DNA of 50,132 nt from Gammaproteobacteria bacterium. GTDB taxonomy: Bacteria > Pseudomonadota > Gammaproteobacteria > GCA-001735895. Below the pieces are notes generated by a model, which was not told the DNA's origin, made no database searches, and worked only from the letters and a program-made list of their open reading frames with translations. The stretch covers positions 1-50,132 of the forward strand of contig JAAEMR010000053.1 in assembly GCA_024225395.1 (NCBI GenBank), read 5' to 3'. The translations under genes and the position numbers were made by a program. This document shows positions 18,224-26,910 of this stretch, in pieces (the stretch's first letter is position 1; each line of letters opens with the position of its first letter).

Positions 18224-18296
18224 ACCACGAACCGGGTCAGGACGCCCTTAGGAAGAACAATGCAGCAGCTATGGTCGAGTCACGAAGAACACCAGG
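18224..18296. repeat. Dispersed intergenic repeat, copy C (left part only)
   Basis: These 73 bp match the left block of copy A (2530-2602) at about 58 of 73 positions with no gaps, including the shared accacgaacc and gaacaatgca cores. No inverted right arm is seen before lolA, so this is a partial copy. It lies in the ftsK-lolA gap. Confidence 0.7.
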
Positions 18297-18396
18297 GATG
18301 AAATAATTGTTTAATATTATTGCAGAATGGGTGGTTAATATTTTTATGGGTAGAACCATTAAATGCGTCTTATAACATTAAGTTATATATTTGGTT

Positions 18397-19023
18397 ATGA
18401 AAAAAAGTATTTTAATAATGTGCCTGGGATTAGCCCAGATTTTTACTCCTTGCTGGGCTACTGAAGTTGAGGACCGCCTGAATAGAGCGATGTCTTCACT
18501 GGATAATTTACAGGCCGATTTCAAGCAGACCCTGTTGGATGAGAATAAAAAAATAGTTCAGCAGTCGATGGGTAAGGTGTCGATTCAGCGACCCGGAAAG
18601 TTTCTGTGGATCTATGAAAAGCCCTATGAGCAACAAATTATTGCAGATGGTAAAGAGTTATGGGTTTACGATGTGGATCTGGATCAGGCGACTGTTAAAC
18701 CGATGGAGGCCAGTCTGGCTACCGCTCCAATCATGGTGTTAATGAAACAGCAGCGTGTTGAAACCGAGTTTGAGGTTAATGAAATTGGTGATCATAAGTA
18801 CTTATACTGGATTGAACTGATCCCCAGAACATCAGATATGGAATACAGTAAAATTTATATTGGCATGGAAGGTGAAGTTATTAAGGCCATGGAATTACGT
18901 GATAGTTTTGGCCAGAGCACACAAATTACATTTGAAAATCAACGTCTAAATATGATTTTTAAACCTGATACATTCAAGTTTAATCCTCCCCCCGGAGTCG
19001 ATGTATTTGGTGTTGGTGGGTAA
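18397..19023 (+). CDS. lolA: Outer-membrane lipoprotein carrier protein
   Basis: A 208-residue periplasmic chaperone that takes lipoproteins from LolCDE and carries them to the outer-membrane receptor LolB. The ATG at 18397 begins a signal peptide (MKKSILIMCLGLAQIFTPCW, cleaved after WA) and is preferred over the TTG two codons earlier. The family core is clear: LDNLQADFKQTLLDE, GKVSIQRPGKFLWIYEKPYE, QQIIADGKELWVYDVDLDQA, and the C-terminal FKFNPPPGVDVFG. The conserved Arg that lines the hydrophobic cavity lies in IQRPGKF. It stands between ftsK and rarA, the usual position in gammaproteobacteria. Confidence 0.95.
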   Translation: MKKSILIMCLGLAQIFTPCWATEVEDRLNRAMSSLDNLQADFKQTLLDENKKIVQQSMGKVSIQRPGKFLWIYEKPYEQQIIADGKELWVYDVDLDQATVKPMEASLATAPIMVLMKQQRVETEFEVNEIGDHKYLYWIELIPRTSDMEYSKIYIGMEGEVIKAMELRDSFGQSTQITFENQRLNMIFKPDTFKFNPPPGVDVFGVGG

Positions 19024-19041
19024 CTTAAAAAGGTCGATAAG

Positions 19042-20346
19042 GTGCAGGATTTGTTTTCAGAGGAGCAGGCATACCAGCCTTTAGCCGATAGGATGCGCCC
19101 GCAAACTTTGCAGCAAATGGTCGGACAGTCTCACCTGTTATCTCCCGGGAAACCTTTAAGACAGGCCATAGAAGCCGGCAAGTTACATTCTATGCTGTTC
19201 TGGGGGCCTCCAGGAACAGGAAAAACCACCCTGGCAAGGCTTATTGCCAAATACAGTGATGCCCAGTTTTTATCCCTTTCTGCTGTTTTATCCGGAGTCA
19301 AAGATATACGAGCTGCAATTGAACAGGCCAAACAGTTTAGTGGCGTGACGGTATTATTTGTCGACGAAGTCCACCGTTTTAATAAATCCCAGCAGGATGC
19401 TTTTCTACCTCATATAGAGGATGGAACCATCGTCTTTGTCGGTGCGACAACGGAAAATCCTTCGTTTGAATTAAATAATGCGCTGTTATCAAGAACCAGA
19501 ACTTACCTGTTAAAGTCTTTTACCGAGCAGGAATTGGAAGAGCTGGTAAAACTGGCTTTGCAGGATGAACAGCGTGGTCTGGGCAGTTTGAAGCTGAAAA
19601 TTGTCGATGACGGTTTAGCCATGTTAATAAAAGCGGCCGATGGTGATGCCCGTCGTGTTTTAACCTTTGTCGAGATACTGGCTGATCTCGAAATAGAAGG
19701 TTTGATCAGTGTGCAACAGGTGACTGAAGTAGTCAGTCAGGGGCACAGGCGTTTTGATAATAAAGGGGATATTTTTTATGAACAGATATCAGCCCTGCAT
19801 AAGTCGGTAAGAGGTTCTGACCCCGATGCTGCATTGTACTGGTTATGCCGAATGCTGGATGGAGGCTGCGACCCGTTGTATATCGCTCGCAGGGTAGTAC
19901 GTATGGCATCTGAGGACATAGGCAATGCAGATCCACGCGCGCTGGAAATTTGCATGAATGCCTGGTTAACCTTTGAACGACTGGGTAGTCCGGAAGGTGA
20001 TCTGGCTATAGGACAGGCGGTTGTTTATCTGGCCTGTGCTGCGAAAAGTAACGCAGTTTACCTGGCCTTTAAGCAGGCGATGAGTGATGCCAGGGAAACC
20101 GGCAGCCTGGATGTTCCTGTTCATCTACGCAATGCACCAACCCGCTTTATGAAAGACCTGGGGTATGGCCAGGACTACCGTTATGCGCATGAAGAAAGTG
20201 ATGCTTTTGCGGCAGGAGAAAAATACTTTCCGGATGACATGACAGTGACCCGGTATTACCAGCCGGTCGATCGAGGTCTGGAAATTCGTATCGCTGAGAA
20301 GTTGAAACATTTAAGAAATTTGAATAAAGAAGCTGATGACAAATAA
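19042..20346 (+). CDS. rarA: Replication-associated recombination ATPase RarA (MgsA)
   Basis: A 434-residue AAA+ ATPase related to clamp loaders; RarA acts at stalled replication forks and single-strand ends. Visible motifs are [20 protein letters not shown] at the start, Walker [17 protein letters not shown] near residue 55, Walker [20 protein letters not shown], sensor 1 [15 protein letters not shown], the arginine finger LLSRTR, and the C-terminal tetramerisation part with [18 protein letters not shown]-like sequence and [18 protein letters not shown]. The start is GTG 19042, preceded by AAGG. It begins 18 bp after lolA and overlaps the methyltransferase gene by 11 bp. Confidence 0.96.
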   Translation: MQDLFSEEQAYQPLADRMRPQTLQQMVGQSHLLSPGKPLRQAIEAGKLHSMLFWGPPGTGKTTLARLIAKYSDAQFLSLSAVLSGVKDIRAAIEQAKQFSGVTVLFVDEVHRFNKSQQDAFLPHIEDGTIVFVGATTENPSFELNNALLSRTRTYLLKSFTEQELEELVKLALQDEQRGLGSLKLKIVDDGLAMLIKAADGDARRVLTFVEILADLEIEGLISVQQVTEVVSQGHRRFDNKGDIFYEQISALHKSVRGSDPDAALYWLCRMLDGGCDPLYIARRVVRMASEDIGNADPRALEICMNAWLTFERLGSPEGDLAIGQAVVYLACAAKSNAVYLAFKQAMSDARETGSLDVPVHLRNAPTRFMKDLGYGQDYRYAHEESDAFAAGEKYFPDDMTVTRYYQPVDRGLEIRIAEKLKHLRNLNKEADDK

Positions 20347-20935
20347 ACCCTATTCAGAATCCTGTGATCAAAATCGTGAATTCATTCAACAGGTTTTCGA
20401 ACAATATATTGACGGTCGTAACACGGTTCTCGAAATAGGCAGTGGAACCGGACAACATGCGGTCTACTTTTCATCGCAGTATGCTGATTTGCTGTGGCAG
20501 ACAAGTGACCTTATCGAAAACCATCAGGCAATTCAGGCCTGGATAGTCGATAGTGGTCTGGACAATGTTTTCTCTCCGATTGAACTGGACTCCAGAGGAG
20601 ACTGGCCTGAGCAGCAATATGATATTCTGTATTCATCAAATACGGTTCATATTATGTCGTCTGATGCAGTGGAACAGTTCTTTAACAAATTACCGTTTTG
20701 TATGCATCAAAATTCGGTGTTTCTGCTGTACGGACCTTTCAATTATGATGGACGTTATACATCAGAAAGTAATGCTCGTTTTGATCTATGGCTAAAACAG
20801 CGTGATCCGGTCAGTGGAATAAAAAATTTCGAATGGTTGAAGGACTTAGGCAGGCAATCTGGTTTAGAATGCACCGAAGATTTTGAGATGCCTGCAAACA
20901 ACAGGCTTCTGGTATGGGAAAAAATTAATAGCTAA
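20336..20935 (+). CDS. DUF938 SAM-dependent methyltransferase-like protein
   Basis: A 199-residue class I methyltransferase-fold protein of the DUF938 group. The SAM-binding motif I reads [15 protein letters not shown] near residue 32; motif II is [13 protein letters not shown], and motif IV lies in [14 protein letters not shown]. The C-terminus ends [20 protein letters not shown]. Members are common in proteobacteria and in eukaryotes (METTL26-like) and have no established substrate. The gene overlaps the end of rarA by 11 bp, so translation is probably coupled. Start at ATG 20336 is supported by the conserved opening [14 protein letters not shown]. Confidence 0.85.
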   Translation: MTNKPYSESCDQNREFIQQVFEQYIDGRNTVLEIGSGTGQHAVYFSSQYADLLWQTSDLIENHQAIQAWIVDSGLDNVFSPIELDSRGDWPEQQYDILYSSNTVHIMSSDAVEQFFNKLPFCMHQNSVFLLYGPFNYDGRYTSESNARFDLWLKQRDPVSGIKNFEWLKDLGRQSGLECTEDFEMPANNRLLVWEKINS

Positions 20936-21038
20936 TCAAAATACGTGTTTGGCTGAAACTTATTCAAGTCTATCGAGACTAATTATCTATAGTCATACAA
21001 AAATTTAAATTCAATAAAATTATTAACTGGAAAAATTT

Positions 21039-21776
21039 ATGAAACCAATGAAATATTTTTTAACCGCAGGGTTACTCTGCTGCATGTCAGTTTCGTTTGC
21101 GGCTGATTCTGATACTAACAAAGACATGACTAAAATGCTGAAATCGCGTCTGGGCGGTGCAGTACCCGTTTCTGACCCGGTTAAAACACCCGTGGATGGT
21201 GTCTATGAGACTAAATACGGTTCAAAGATTGCCTACCTGACTGGCAATGGCCGGTATATTTTGATTGGCGATATGATCGATCTTCAGACTCAGGAAAACC
21301 TGACTGAAATATCCCGTCGGAGTGTATCTAAAGAAGTTATTGATAAAGTTGCAGTCAATGATCTGGCAGTGTATCCATCAGCAATTGACGAAACTAAAGC
21401 TGTTCTAAATGTATTCACCGATACTTCCTGCCCCTATTGCAAAAAGCTGCATGAAGAAGTGCCTGACCTTCAAAAAGCAGGTATTGAAGTGCGTTACTTT
21501 CCTTTCCCACGTGGTGGTGCAAGAGGTCCGGGTTATCAGACTTTACAACAGGTATGGTGTGGTGCTGATAAAGCGCAAACGATGGATATTGCGAAGGATG
21601 TAGCTACCGGGAAATTGCCTGCTTCAGATTGTAATAACGCAAAATTTGTAGATACCGCTTATAATATTGGAAATCAACTGGGTGTCAGCGGCACTCCGGC
21701 GTTATTTACGGCTGAAGGTCAAAAAATAGAAGGTTATGTTCCATCCGCTAAACTAATTCCTATGCTGTTAAATTAA
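21039..21776 (+). CDS. dsbC: DsbC-type periplasmic protein-disulfide isomerase
   Basis: A 245-residue exported thioredoxin-fold protein. The signal peptide covers residues 1-22 (LLCCMSVSFAA). Residues about 25-110 form the N-terminal dimerisation domain, with the VDGVYETKYGSKIAYLTGNG pattern. The active site is CPYC in FTDTSCPYCKKLHEE near residue 131, and the cis-Pro loop is GVSGTPALF near 223. A second disulfide pair (WCGADK and ASDCNNA) matches DsbC. It reshuffles wrong disulfides in periplasmic proteins and is kept reduced by DsbD, which is not in the window. It stands alone, followed by a hairpin terminator. Confidence 0.92.
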   Translation: MKPMKYFLTAGLLCCMSVSFAADSDTNKDMTKMLKSRLGGAVPVSDPVKTPVDGVYETKYGSKIAYLTGNGRYILIGDMIDLQTQENLTEISRRSVSKEVIDKVAVNDLAVYPSAIDETKAVLNVFTDTSCPYCKKLHEEVPDLQKAGIEVRYFPFPRGGARGPGYQTLQQVWCGADKAQTMDIAKDVATGKLPASDCNNAKFVDTAYNIGNQLGVSGTPALFTAEGQKIEGYVPSAKLIPMLLN

Positions 21777-21790
21777 CAGCTAACAATCAA

Positions 21791-21825
21791 AGGCCTCTGA
21801 TGGATGTTGCTTTTTTCAGAGGTCT
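21791..21825 (+). terminator. Hairpin downstream of dsbC
   Basis: AGGCCTCTGA pairs with TCAGAGGTCT over ten positions (one G-U). The T-rich loop is followed by ATATTTG rather than a long T-run, so efficiency may be partial. Confidence 0.6.
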
Positions 21826-21934
21826 ATATTTGTGCTGGCATAATTGAATAAGCTTATTGTCACAACTTTGTAGCTTAATCATTTTATAGAAAGCACAATT
21901 CATTAGCTTACTATAAAATTATTGAGACAACATT

Positions 21935-22318
21935 ATGCAGTCATCAGATGGACGCCCGATCTATCTTGATCTGAAGAAAATCAGATTACCCATGCCAGGT
22001 TTCATTTCTATTATGCACCGTGGCTTTGGACTCATTCTTTGATTTTCTATTCCCATATTTACCTATTTATTTGCCCTCAGTCTGCAAAGTGAAGAAGGCT
22101 TTAATCAGGCGCTGGAATATCTGGATTACAAACTGTTTCTACCGCTTTATTTCGTATTAATCTGGGGGTTTATACATCACCTGTTTGCAGGTATTCGCTA
22201 CCTGTTAATTGATGTCGAAATAGGCGTGGATCGACAGACTTCCTATAACAGTTCATACATCGTACTGGTTGCTGCTTTGCTCGTTTCTATTGTTGTATCG
22301 CTGGGGGTGTTGTTATGA
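21935..22318 (+). pseudogene. sdhC: Succinate dehydrogenase cytochrome b556 subunit with in-frame TGA
   Basis: Translated through one stop, this 128-codon frame gives a full SdhC: RPIYLDLKKIRLPMPGFISI, MHRGFGLIL with the Ser and Arg residues that line the quinone site, then HHLFAGIRYLLIDVEIG with the haem-ligand histidine region, and three hydrophobic helices. Codon 36 (22040-22042) is TGA, directly after FGLIL at the start of helix 1. The frame ends in TGA overlapping the sdhD ATG by 4 bp, as in intact operons. Several genes here use TGA as a true stop, so code change is unlikely. The options are a sequencing or assembly error (TGG or GGA to TGA), a recent nonsense mutation, or readthrough. 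Everything else in the operon is intact, which favours error or a very recent change. Confidence 0.85.
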
Positions 22319-22644
22319 GTGGCTTTTCGGGAATGCAAGCCTGGTTAATCCAGCGCTTTACGGCTATTTATATTGCAATTGTCACGGTAATTCTGGCGAT
22401 GATCATCTGGCTTGAAAAACCGACAAATTTTCAACAATGGTCCGCTCTATTTTCTGATCCCTGGATGCAGACAGCTTTAAGCATTTTTATAGTGACTTTG
22501 TTGTTTCATGCCTGGATAGGCTTACGCGATATTATTCTTGATTATATCCATCCTATCTGGATAAAAATGTTGGTGATGACAGGAATAGTACTGATGCTGG
22601 TTGCTTCTGGTTTCTGGTTTTTACGTGCACTGCTACTGGTTTAG
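22315..22644 (+). CDS. sdhD: Succinate dehydrogenase membrane anchor subunit
   Basis: A 109-residue hydrophobic protein with three transmembrane helices that, with SdhC, anchors the complex in the inner membrane and forms the quinone and haem b site. It shows the family sequence [19 protein letters not shown] at the start, where the Arg lies near the quinone site, and [17 protein letters not shown], with the conserved His and the Asp-Tyr pair. Length is close to the usual 115. It overlaps sdhC by 4 bp, and sdhA starts 12 bp downstream. Confidence 0.92.
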   Translation: MSGFSGMQAWLIQRFTAIYIAIVTVILAMIIWLEKPTNFQQWSALFSDPWMQTALSIFIVTLLFHAWIGLRDIILDYIHPIWIKMLVMTGIVLMLVASGFWFLRALLLV

Positions 22645-22655
22645 GTTTAATACAC

Positions 22656-24419
22656 ATGAGTTTAATAAGAAGAAAATTTGATGCTTTGATTATCGGTGCT
22701 GGCGGTGGCGGTCTACGCGCTGCATTACAACTTTCAAAAGCCGATGCCAATGTTGCTGTGGTATCTAAAGTCTTTCCAACACGTTCTCATACGGTGGCTG
22801 CGCAGGGTGGTGTTAATGCGGCCATTGCTAACGTGATGCCGGATAACTGGCACTGGCATATGTTTGATACAGTGAAGGGTAGTGACTACCTCGGAGATCA
22901 GGATGCTATTGAATATATGTGCCGGGTAGCACCTGAACTGGTGTATGAACTGGAGCATTATGGCGTACCTTTTTCGCGTCTTGATAATGGCCAAATTTAT
23001 CAACGAGCCTTTGGTGGTCAAAGCCAGAATTTTGGTGAAAAGCAGGCGGCCAGAACCTGTGCTGCCGCTGATAGAACCGGGCATGCGATGTTGCATGCGT
23101 TGTACCAGCAAAATATTGCAGCAAAAACACATTTTTTCGATGAGTACTTTGCGACGGATTTAATCCAGAATGAAGACGGTGTCATTCTCGGCGCTATCAT
23201 CGTGAGCATCCAGACGGGTGAAGCGATGCTAATTGAAGCCCGTACCACGCTGTTAGCCACCGGCGGAGCAGGGCAAATCTATAAAACCAATTCCAATGCA
23301 CTGATCAATACCGGTGATGGTTTGGGCATGGTACTAAGATCAGGTATTCCGCTGCAGGATATGGAATTTATCCAGTTTCATCCGACCGGAATTGCCGGGT
23401 TGGGCATGTTAATCACCGAAGGTTGCCGTGGTGAGGGTGGCTACCTGACAAATGGAGATGGCGAACGTTTTATGGAACGTTATGCGCCTAATGCTAAAGA
23501 CCTGGCGAGCCGTGATGTGGTGAGTCGATCAATTTATCTTGAAGTTAAGGAGGGTAGAGGCTGTGGCCCGAATAAAGATCATGTCATGCTAAAACTTGAT
23601 CACCTGGGTGCGGAAACGATCATGAAACGTTTACCGGGCATTCGCCAGTCCTGCCTGACATTCCTCGGCATTGATCCTATCGAAGAGCCAATTCCTGTTT
23701 ATCCAACCTGCCATTATTTTATGGGTGGAATTCCGACTAATCGCAAAGGCGAAGTTGTTATGCCGGTTAAAGATACACCTGAAGAACCGGTTCCGGGTTT
23801 ATTTGCTGCTGGTGAATGTGCCTGTGTTTCTGTGCACGGTGCTAATCGTTTAGGGGGCAATTCATTACTCGATATTATTGTATTCGGTAGAGCCGCAGCC
23901 GATGAAATGATAAATTTCATGAAGGAAAATCCCTACCGTTTACCGATGGATGAAGATGCCGTAACAAAAGCCATGGACCGTCTGCATCGCTGGGATAAAA
24001 AGGGAGAGGGTGAGACTGTTGATGGGCTGAAAGATGACCTGAAAGCAGTGATGGAGGAATATTGTGGTGTCTATCGTACTCAGGAGTTACTTGATCAGGG
24101 TATCGAAGAAATGAAAAAAATTCGTGATCGTTTACCCAATGTTTTTATCGATGATTTTTCCAGAACATTTAATACGGCTCGCATAGAAGCACTGGAACTG
24201 GAAAATTTGGTAGATGTGGCGATGTGTACCGTCGTTGCTGCTGCATCCAGGCATGAAAGCCGGGGCGCTCACTCACGAGTTGATTACCCGACCCGGGATG
24301 ACTTGCAATGGATGAAACACAGTCTTTATTTTAAGGACGGTGATCGAATGGATTATAAACCTGTCAGAACTAAACCATTAACGGTGGATACCTTTCCCCC
24401 TAAAGAGAGGGTGTACTAG
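22656..24419 (+). CDS. sdhA: Succinate dehydrogenase flavoprotein subunit
   Basis: A 587-residue catalytic subunit that oxidises succinate to fumarate in the TCA cycle and passes electrons to SdhB. It has the FAD-binding motif [18 protein letters not shown] near residue 12, the covalent-flavin histidine in [12 protein letters not shown] (about residue 43), the active-site region [20 protein letters not shown] with the substrate-binding His and Thr, the proton-relay Arg in DVVSRSI, and [14 protein letters not shown]. The length is that of typical proteobacterial SdhA. It is the third gene of sdhCDAB, 12 bp after sdhD and 2 bp before sdhB. Confidence 0.97.
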   Translation: MSLIRRKFDALIIGAGGGGLRAALQLSKADANVAVVSKVFPTRSHTVAAQGGVNAAIANVMPDNWHWHMFDTVKGSDYLGDQDAIEYMCRVAPELVYELEHYGVPFSRLDNGQIYQRAFGGQSQNFGEKQAARTCAAADRTGHAMLHALYQQNIAAKTHFFDEYFATDLIQNEDGVILGAIIVSIQTGEAMLIEARTTLLATGGAGQIYKTNSNALINTGDGLGMVLRSGIPLQDMEFIQFHPTGIAGLGMLITEGCRGEGGYLTNGDGERFMERYAPNAKDLASRDVVSRSIYLEVKEGRGCGPNKDHVMLKLDHLGAETIMKRLPGIRQSCLTFLGIDPIEEPIPVYPTCHYFMGGIPTNRKGEVVMPVKDTPEEPVPGLFAAGECACVSVHGANRLGGNSLLDIIVFGRAAADEMINFMKENPYRLPMDEDAVTKAMDRLHRWDKKGEGETVDGLKDDLKAVMEEYCGVYRTQELLDQGIEEMKKIRDRLPNVFIDDFSRTFNTARIEALELENLVDVAMCTVVAAASRHESRGAHSRVDYPTRDDLQWMKHSLYFKDGDRMDYKPVRTKPLTVDTFPPKERVY

Positions 24420-24421
24420 CC

Positions 24422-25117
24422 ATGAAATTTAATATCTATCGTTATAATCCTGATACTGATAAAGCCCCCTACGTTCAGACTTATGAATTGAAGGATGTAA
24501 ATCCCGAAATGATGCTGCTGGAAGCGCTGTTAACTATTAAAAAAATGGATACATCTTTGGGCTTCAGAAAGTCCTGCCGTGAGGGCGTGTGTGGGTCAGA
24601 CGGAATGAATGTCGACGGTGTTAATCGGCTTGCCTGTGTGACCAGACTGTCTGAATTGAAAGACCCTGTTGAAATTCGACCTTTACCGGGCTTGCCTGTC
24701 ATTCGTGATCTCATTATAGATATGGAACAGTTCTATAAACAGTACCGAGCGGTGAAGCCTTACCTGATTGGATTAGAGCCGGAGCCGGAAGTTGAAAGAC
24801 TGCAAACTCCAAAACAACGCGAATTACTGGATGGCTTATATGAATGCATCTTATGTGGATGTTGTTCGACTTCATGCCCGTCTTTCTGGTGGAATCCCGA
24901 TAAATTCCTGGGACCGGCTGCGTTATTACAGGCATCCCGGTTTATTGAAGATAGCAGAGATGCAGCGACTGTCGAGCGGCTCGATCAACTGGACGATGCC
25001 TATAAACTCTACCGATGCCATACCATCATGAATTGTGTGCAGGTTTGCCCCAAAGATTTAAACCCGACTAAAGCGATAGGCCGGATCAAGGAACGTATGG
25101 TTCAAAAGAAGCTGTAA
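24422..25117 (+). CDS. sdhB: Succinate dehydrogenase iron-sulfur subunit
   Basis: A 231-residue electron-transfer subunit with three clusters. The [2Fe-2S] ligands are in SCREGVCGSDGMNVDG followed by LAC (residues about 55-75). The [4Fe-4S] site is CILCGCCSTSCPSFWW near 144, and the [3Fe-4S] site is CHTIMNCVQVCPKDLNPTKA near 201. All expected cysteines are present. It passes electrons from SdhA to the quinone site formed by SdhB, SdhC and SdhD. It starts 2 bp after sdhA and is followed by sdhE after 6 bp. Confidence 0.97.
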   Translation: MKFNIYRYNPDTDKAPYVQTYELKDVNPEMMLLEALLTIKKMDTSLGFRKSCREGVCGSDGMNVDGVNRLACVTRLSELKDPVEIRPLPGLPVIRDLIIDMEQFYKQYRAVKPYLIGLEPEPEVERLQTPKQRELLDGLYECILCGCCSTSCPSFWWNPDKFLGPAALLQASRFIEDSRDAATVERLDQLDDAYKLYRCHTIMNCVQVCPKDLNPTKAIGRIKERMVQKKL

Positions 25118-25123
25118 CGACAA

Positions 25124-25375
25124 ATGGATAAATACGAAACTCTGTCAGCATTAAAATGGCAATGTCGCCGTGGCATGCTGGAACTGGACGTTTTCCTGCA
25201 AAAATTTTTACAGCATGGATATAATGATCTTGATGAGCGAGAACGTGAAGATTTTTATCAAATTTTGGAATATCCTGATCAGGAATTAGTCGAGTTACTG
25301 CTCGGTCAGGTTTCAGCTACGGAACAGCATATTAATGAAATTGCCGATAAAATCCGCCAGTGTGCGGCTCTATAA
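25124..25375 (+). CDS. sdhE: Succinate dehydrogenase flavinylation factor
   Basis: An 83-residue cytoplasmic protein of the SdhE/YgfY family that helps attach FAD covalently to SdhA. The key family motif RRGMLELD is present in KWQCRRGMLELDVFLQKFL (residues about 13-31), followed by the small helical bundle ending LLGQVSATEQHINEIADKI. It lies 6 bp after sdhB and overlaps the next gene by 41 bp, the same arrangement as ygfY-ygfX in enterobacteria. The link to sdhCDAB matches its role. Confidence 0.93.
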   Translation: MDKYETLSALKWQCRRGMLELDVFLQKFLQHGYNDLDEREREDFYQILEYPDQELVELLLGQVSATEQHINEIADKIRQCAAL

Positions 25376-25799
25376 GGTTCGTTATTCCAGGATTATATTA
25401 AGCCTGGAAATTACTTTTTTGTTGATGTTTTTTGCCAGCCTTTTTGTATACCGGGCTGAGCTCTGGTTTCTACCGTCCTTAATTCTCTCTATTCTCCTGA
25501 CCTATATCTTTTTTAGTTTGTATTCGGTCATTAATCAGTGGCCTAACGGATTAACACTCGAGATCAGGGAATCTACGGCTCAACTAATAGTGCATGATGG
25601 TCAGTCAATGAGCAGCTTTCCCATACAAAAAGTAAACATAAGAATGACTCGCTGGTTTGTTATGCTACAAACTGGAACAACATCAAAACATCAGACTGTG
25701 ACACTTTTCAAGGATAGCTTTGATGACGTGAATCATTATACTAGTTTCAGGCGTAACCTTATTTTAATGCAGAGAGAAGTGATGCAGTATGATAGCTGA
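25335..25799 (+). CDS. YgfX/CptA-like membrane protein
   Basis: A 154-residue protein with two close hydrophobic helices near residues 22-60 (IILSLEITFLLMFFASLF; LPSLILSILLTYIFFSLYSV), and a soluble C-terminal half of beta pattern. This is the layout of YgfX (PF07254), the partner encoded directly after and overlapping sdhE. In E. coli YgfX was described as the toxin CptA acting on MreB and FtsZ, but a role beside SdhE in respiratory complex assembly is equally possible. Sequence identity to YgfX is low by eye and the call leans on context. The exact start is uncertain: ATG 25335 lies inside sdhE, and later starts within the overlap are possible. Confidence 0.65.
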   Translation: MKLPIKSASVRLYKVRYSRIILSLEITFLLMFFASLFVYRAELWFLPSLILSILLTYIFFSLYSVINQWPNGLTLEIRESTAQLIVHDGQSMSSFPIQKVNIRMTRWFVMLQTGTTSKHQTVTLFKDSFDDVNHYTSFRRNLILMQREVMQYDS

Positions 25800-26250
25800 T
25801 TTTGAATCAGTCAGGACCGGTCAAATAATCAAACCTAAAACCTTTTCAGGTTTGATGGATTTATATGAACATAATTATTTGAGGCTAAAAAGAATTGTCC
25901 CGGATCTGGATATAGCCGATGAAATGATATCCATATCTGCAGGCCATCTGGATCTTTATCTGTCGGTCACGGAACGCTGTAAATATACCACCATGTTACG
26001 AATGACCTATCAATTTAGACAAAATGATAAATTGATTTATCAACCCGATATGCACCTGAAGATTTATCATGATGCTCGAATAGCTGAAGTACAGGACAGG
26101 CTGGATAGAAAACATCATCGTATTTACAGCGGGAAAGACTTACAGCAAAAATGGAAGTTAAACCGCTTTCTGTATAAATGGCTGGGTTACTGCATTCATC
26201 AGGGGCATTATTTTCATCCAGTATCAAATGTAAAACGGCTTAAATGTTAG
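25789..26250 (+). CDS. DUF1249 (YqiB-like) protein
   Basis: A 153-residue cytoplasmic protein of the DUF1249 family. The family opening SGLMDLYEHNYLRLKRIVPDL is followed by conserved LDLYLSVTERCKYTTMLRMT, PDMHLKIYHDARIAEV and a C-terminal NRFLYKWLGYCIHQGHYF. The function of the family is unknown. It overlaps the preceding gene by 11 bp, which ties it to the sdh transcript. A promoter for iscR starts about 85 bp after its end. Confidence 0.85.
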   Translation: MIADFESVRTGQIIKPKTFSGLMDLYEHNYLRLKRIVPDLDIADEMISISAGHLDLYLSVTERCKYTTMLRMTYQFRQNDKLIYQPDMHLKIYHDARIAEVQDRLDRKHHRIYSGKDLQQKWKLNRFLYKWLGYCIHQGHYFHPVSNVKRLKC

Positions 26251-26333
26251 TAATTTTTGCTTTAACTAACTTCTTTAACTATCTGAAAATAAAGCATTTA
26301 ATTATAGTTCCCTATTTTTAGGATAAATATTTC

Positions 26334-26385
26334 TTGACGCAAACAAGTGCTTCAGATAAATTCCTGACTAAATTAGTCAGGAATT
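26334..26385 (+). promoter_or_regulatory. iscR promoter and operator palindrome
   Basis: TTGACG (26334-26339) and TAAATT (26357-26362) are spaced by 17 bp and form a plausible sigma-70 promoter. Overlapping the -10 box and start region is a long near-perfect palindrome at 26359-26385 with arms AATTCCTGACTAA and TTAGTCAGGAATT. CTGACTAAATTAGTCAG resembles type 1 IscR sites (TTGACTAWWWTACTCGG), which suggests autoregulation by [2Fe-2S]-IscR. Confidence 0.7.
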
Positions 26386-26397
26386 AACGAGGTGCGT

Positions 26398-26868
26398 ATG
26401 AAACTTTCAACAAAAGGCCGTTATGCTGTAACAGCGATGATGGATATAGCGCTACATGAAAAGGTGGGTCCGGTTACATTAGCGGACATTTCGCAATGTC
26501 AGGGCATATCCCTTTCTTACCTGGAACAATTGTTTTCAAAGTTACGCAACAATGGCCTGGTGGAAGGTGTGCGTGGTCCCGGTGGCGGATACCGACTCGC
26601 TAAATCTGCCAGTGATATATCGGTTGCTGATATCATTGATTCGGTCGATGAAAAACTGGATTTTACAAAATGTGGTGGAAGGGGAGATTGTTATCATGGT
26701 GATAAATGCATCACTCATAAGCTCTGGTACGATCTTACCTGTGATTTACATCATTTTTTAGGTGAAATAAAACTTGATCAATATGTAAACCGTCCCCAAA
26801 TTAGTGAATTAGTTAAAAAACAGGACGTTCAGTACGGTCGATTTTTAAATCGCCGTTCAGCTGCCTAG
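26398..26868 (+). CDS. iscR: Fe-S cluster assembly transcriptional regulator IscR
   Basis: A 156-residue Rrf2-family winged-helix protein. The N-terminus MKLSTKGRYAVTAMMDIALH and the helix-turn-helix region ISQCQGISLSYLEQLFSKLR match IscR closely, followed by VRGPGGGYRLA of the wing. The three cluster-binding cysteines appear as CGGRGDCYHGDKC (about residues 92-104), and the Fe-S-ligating histidine follows in ITHKLW. ATG 26398, with GAGG 8-9 bp upstream, is preferred to GTG 26392. It represses the isc operon when loaded with a [2Fe-2S] cluster. The palindrome upstream is its likely binding site. iscS follows 42 bp downstream. Confidence 0.96.
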   Translation: MKLSTKGRYAVTAMMDIALHEKVGPVTLADISQCQGISLSYLEQLFSKLRNNGLVEGVRGPGGGYRLAKSASDISVADIIDSVDEKLDFTKCGGRGDCYHGDKCITHKLWYDLTCDLHHFLGEIKLDQYVNRPQISELVKKQDVQYGRFLNRRSAA

Positions 26869-26910
26869 AAATTTATTTTTTAGAAGAGTTAAAGTTAACG
26901 AGTATTATTT

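Noticed and set aside
22040-22042. TGA read as Trp (altered genetic code) or selenocysteine in sdhC
   Set aside because: TGA is used as a normal stop by the permease gene ending at 10391, by sdhC itself at 22318, by the NMT1-like gene at 38050 and the ATPase gene at 47361. SdhC is not a selenoprotein family, and no SECIS-like hairpin follows the codon.
22734-23132. Long minus-strand reading frame inside sdhA
   Set aside because: It lies fully within a well-supported gene, has no ribosome binding site and a composition typical of antisense frames.
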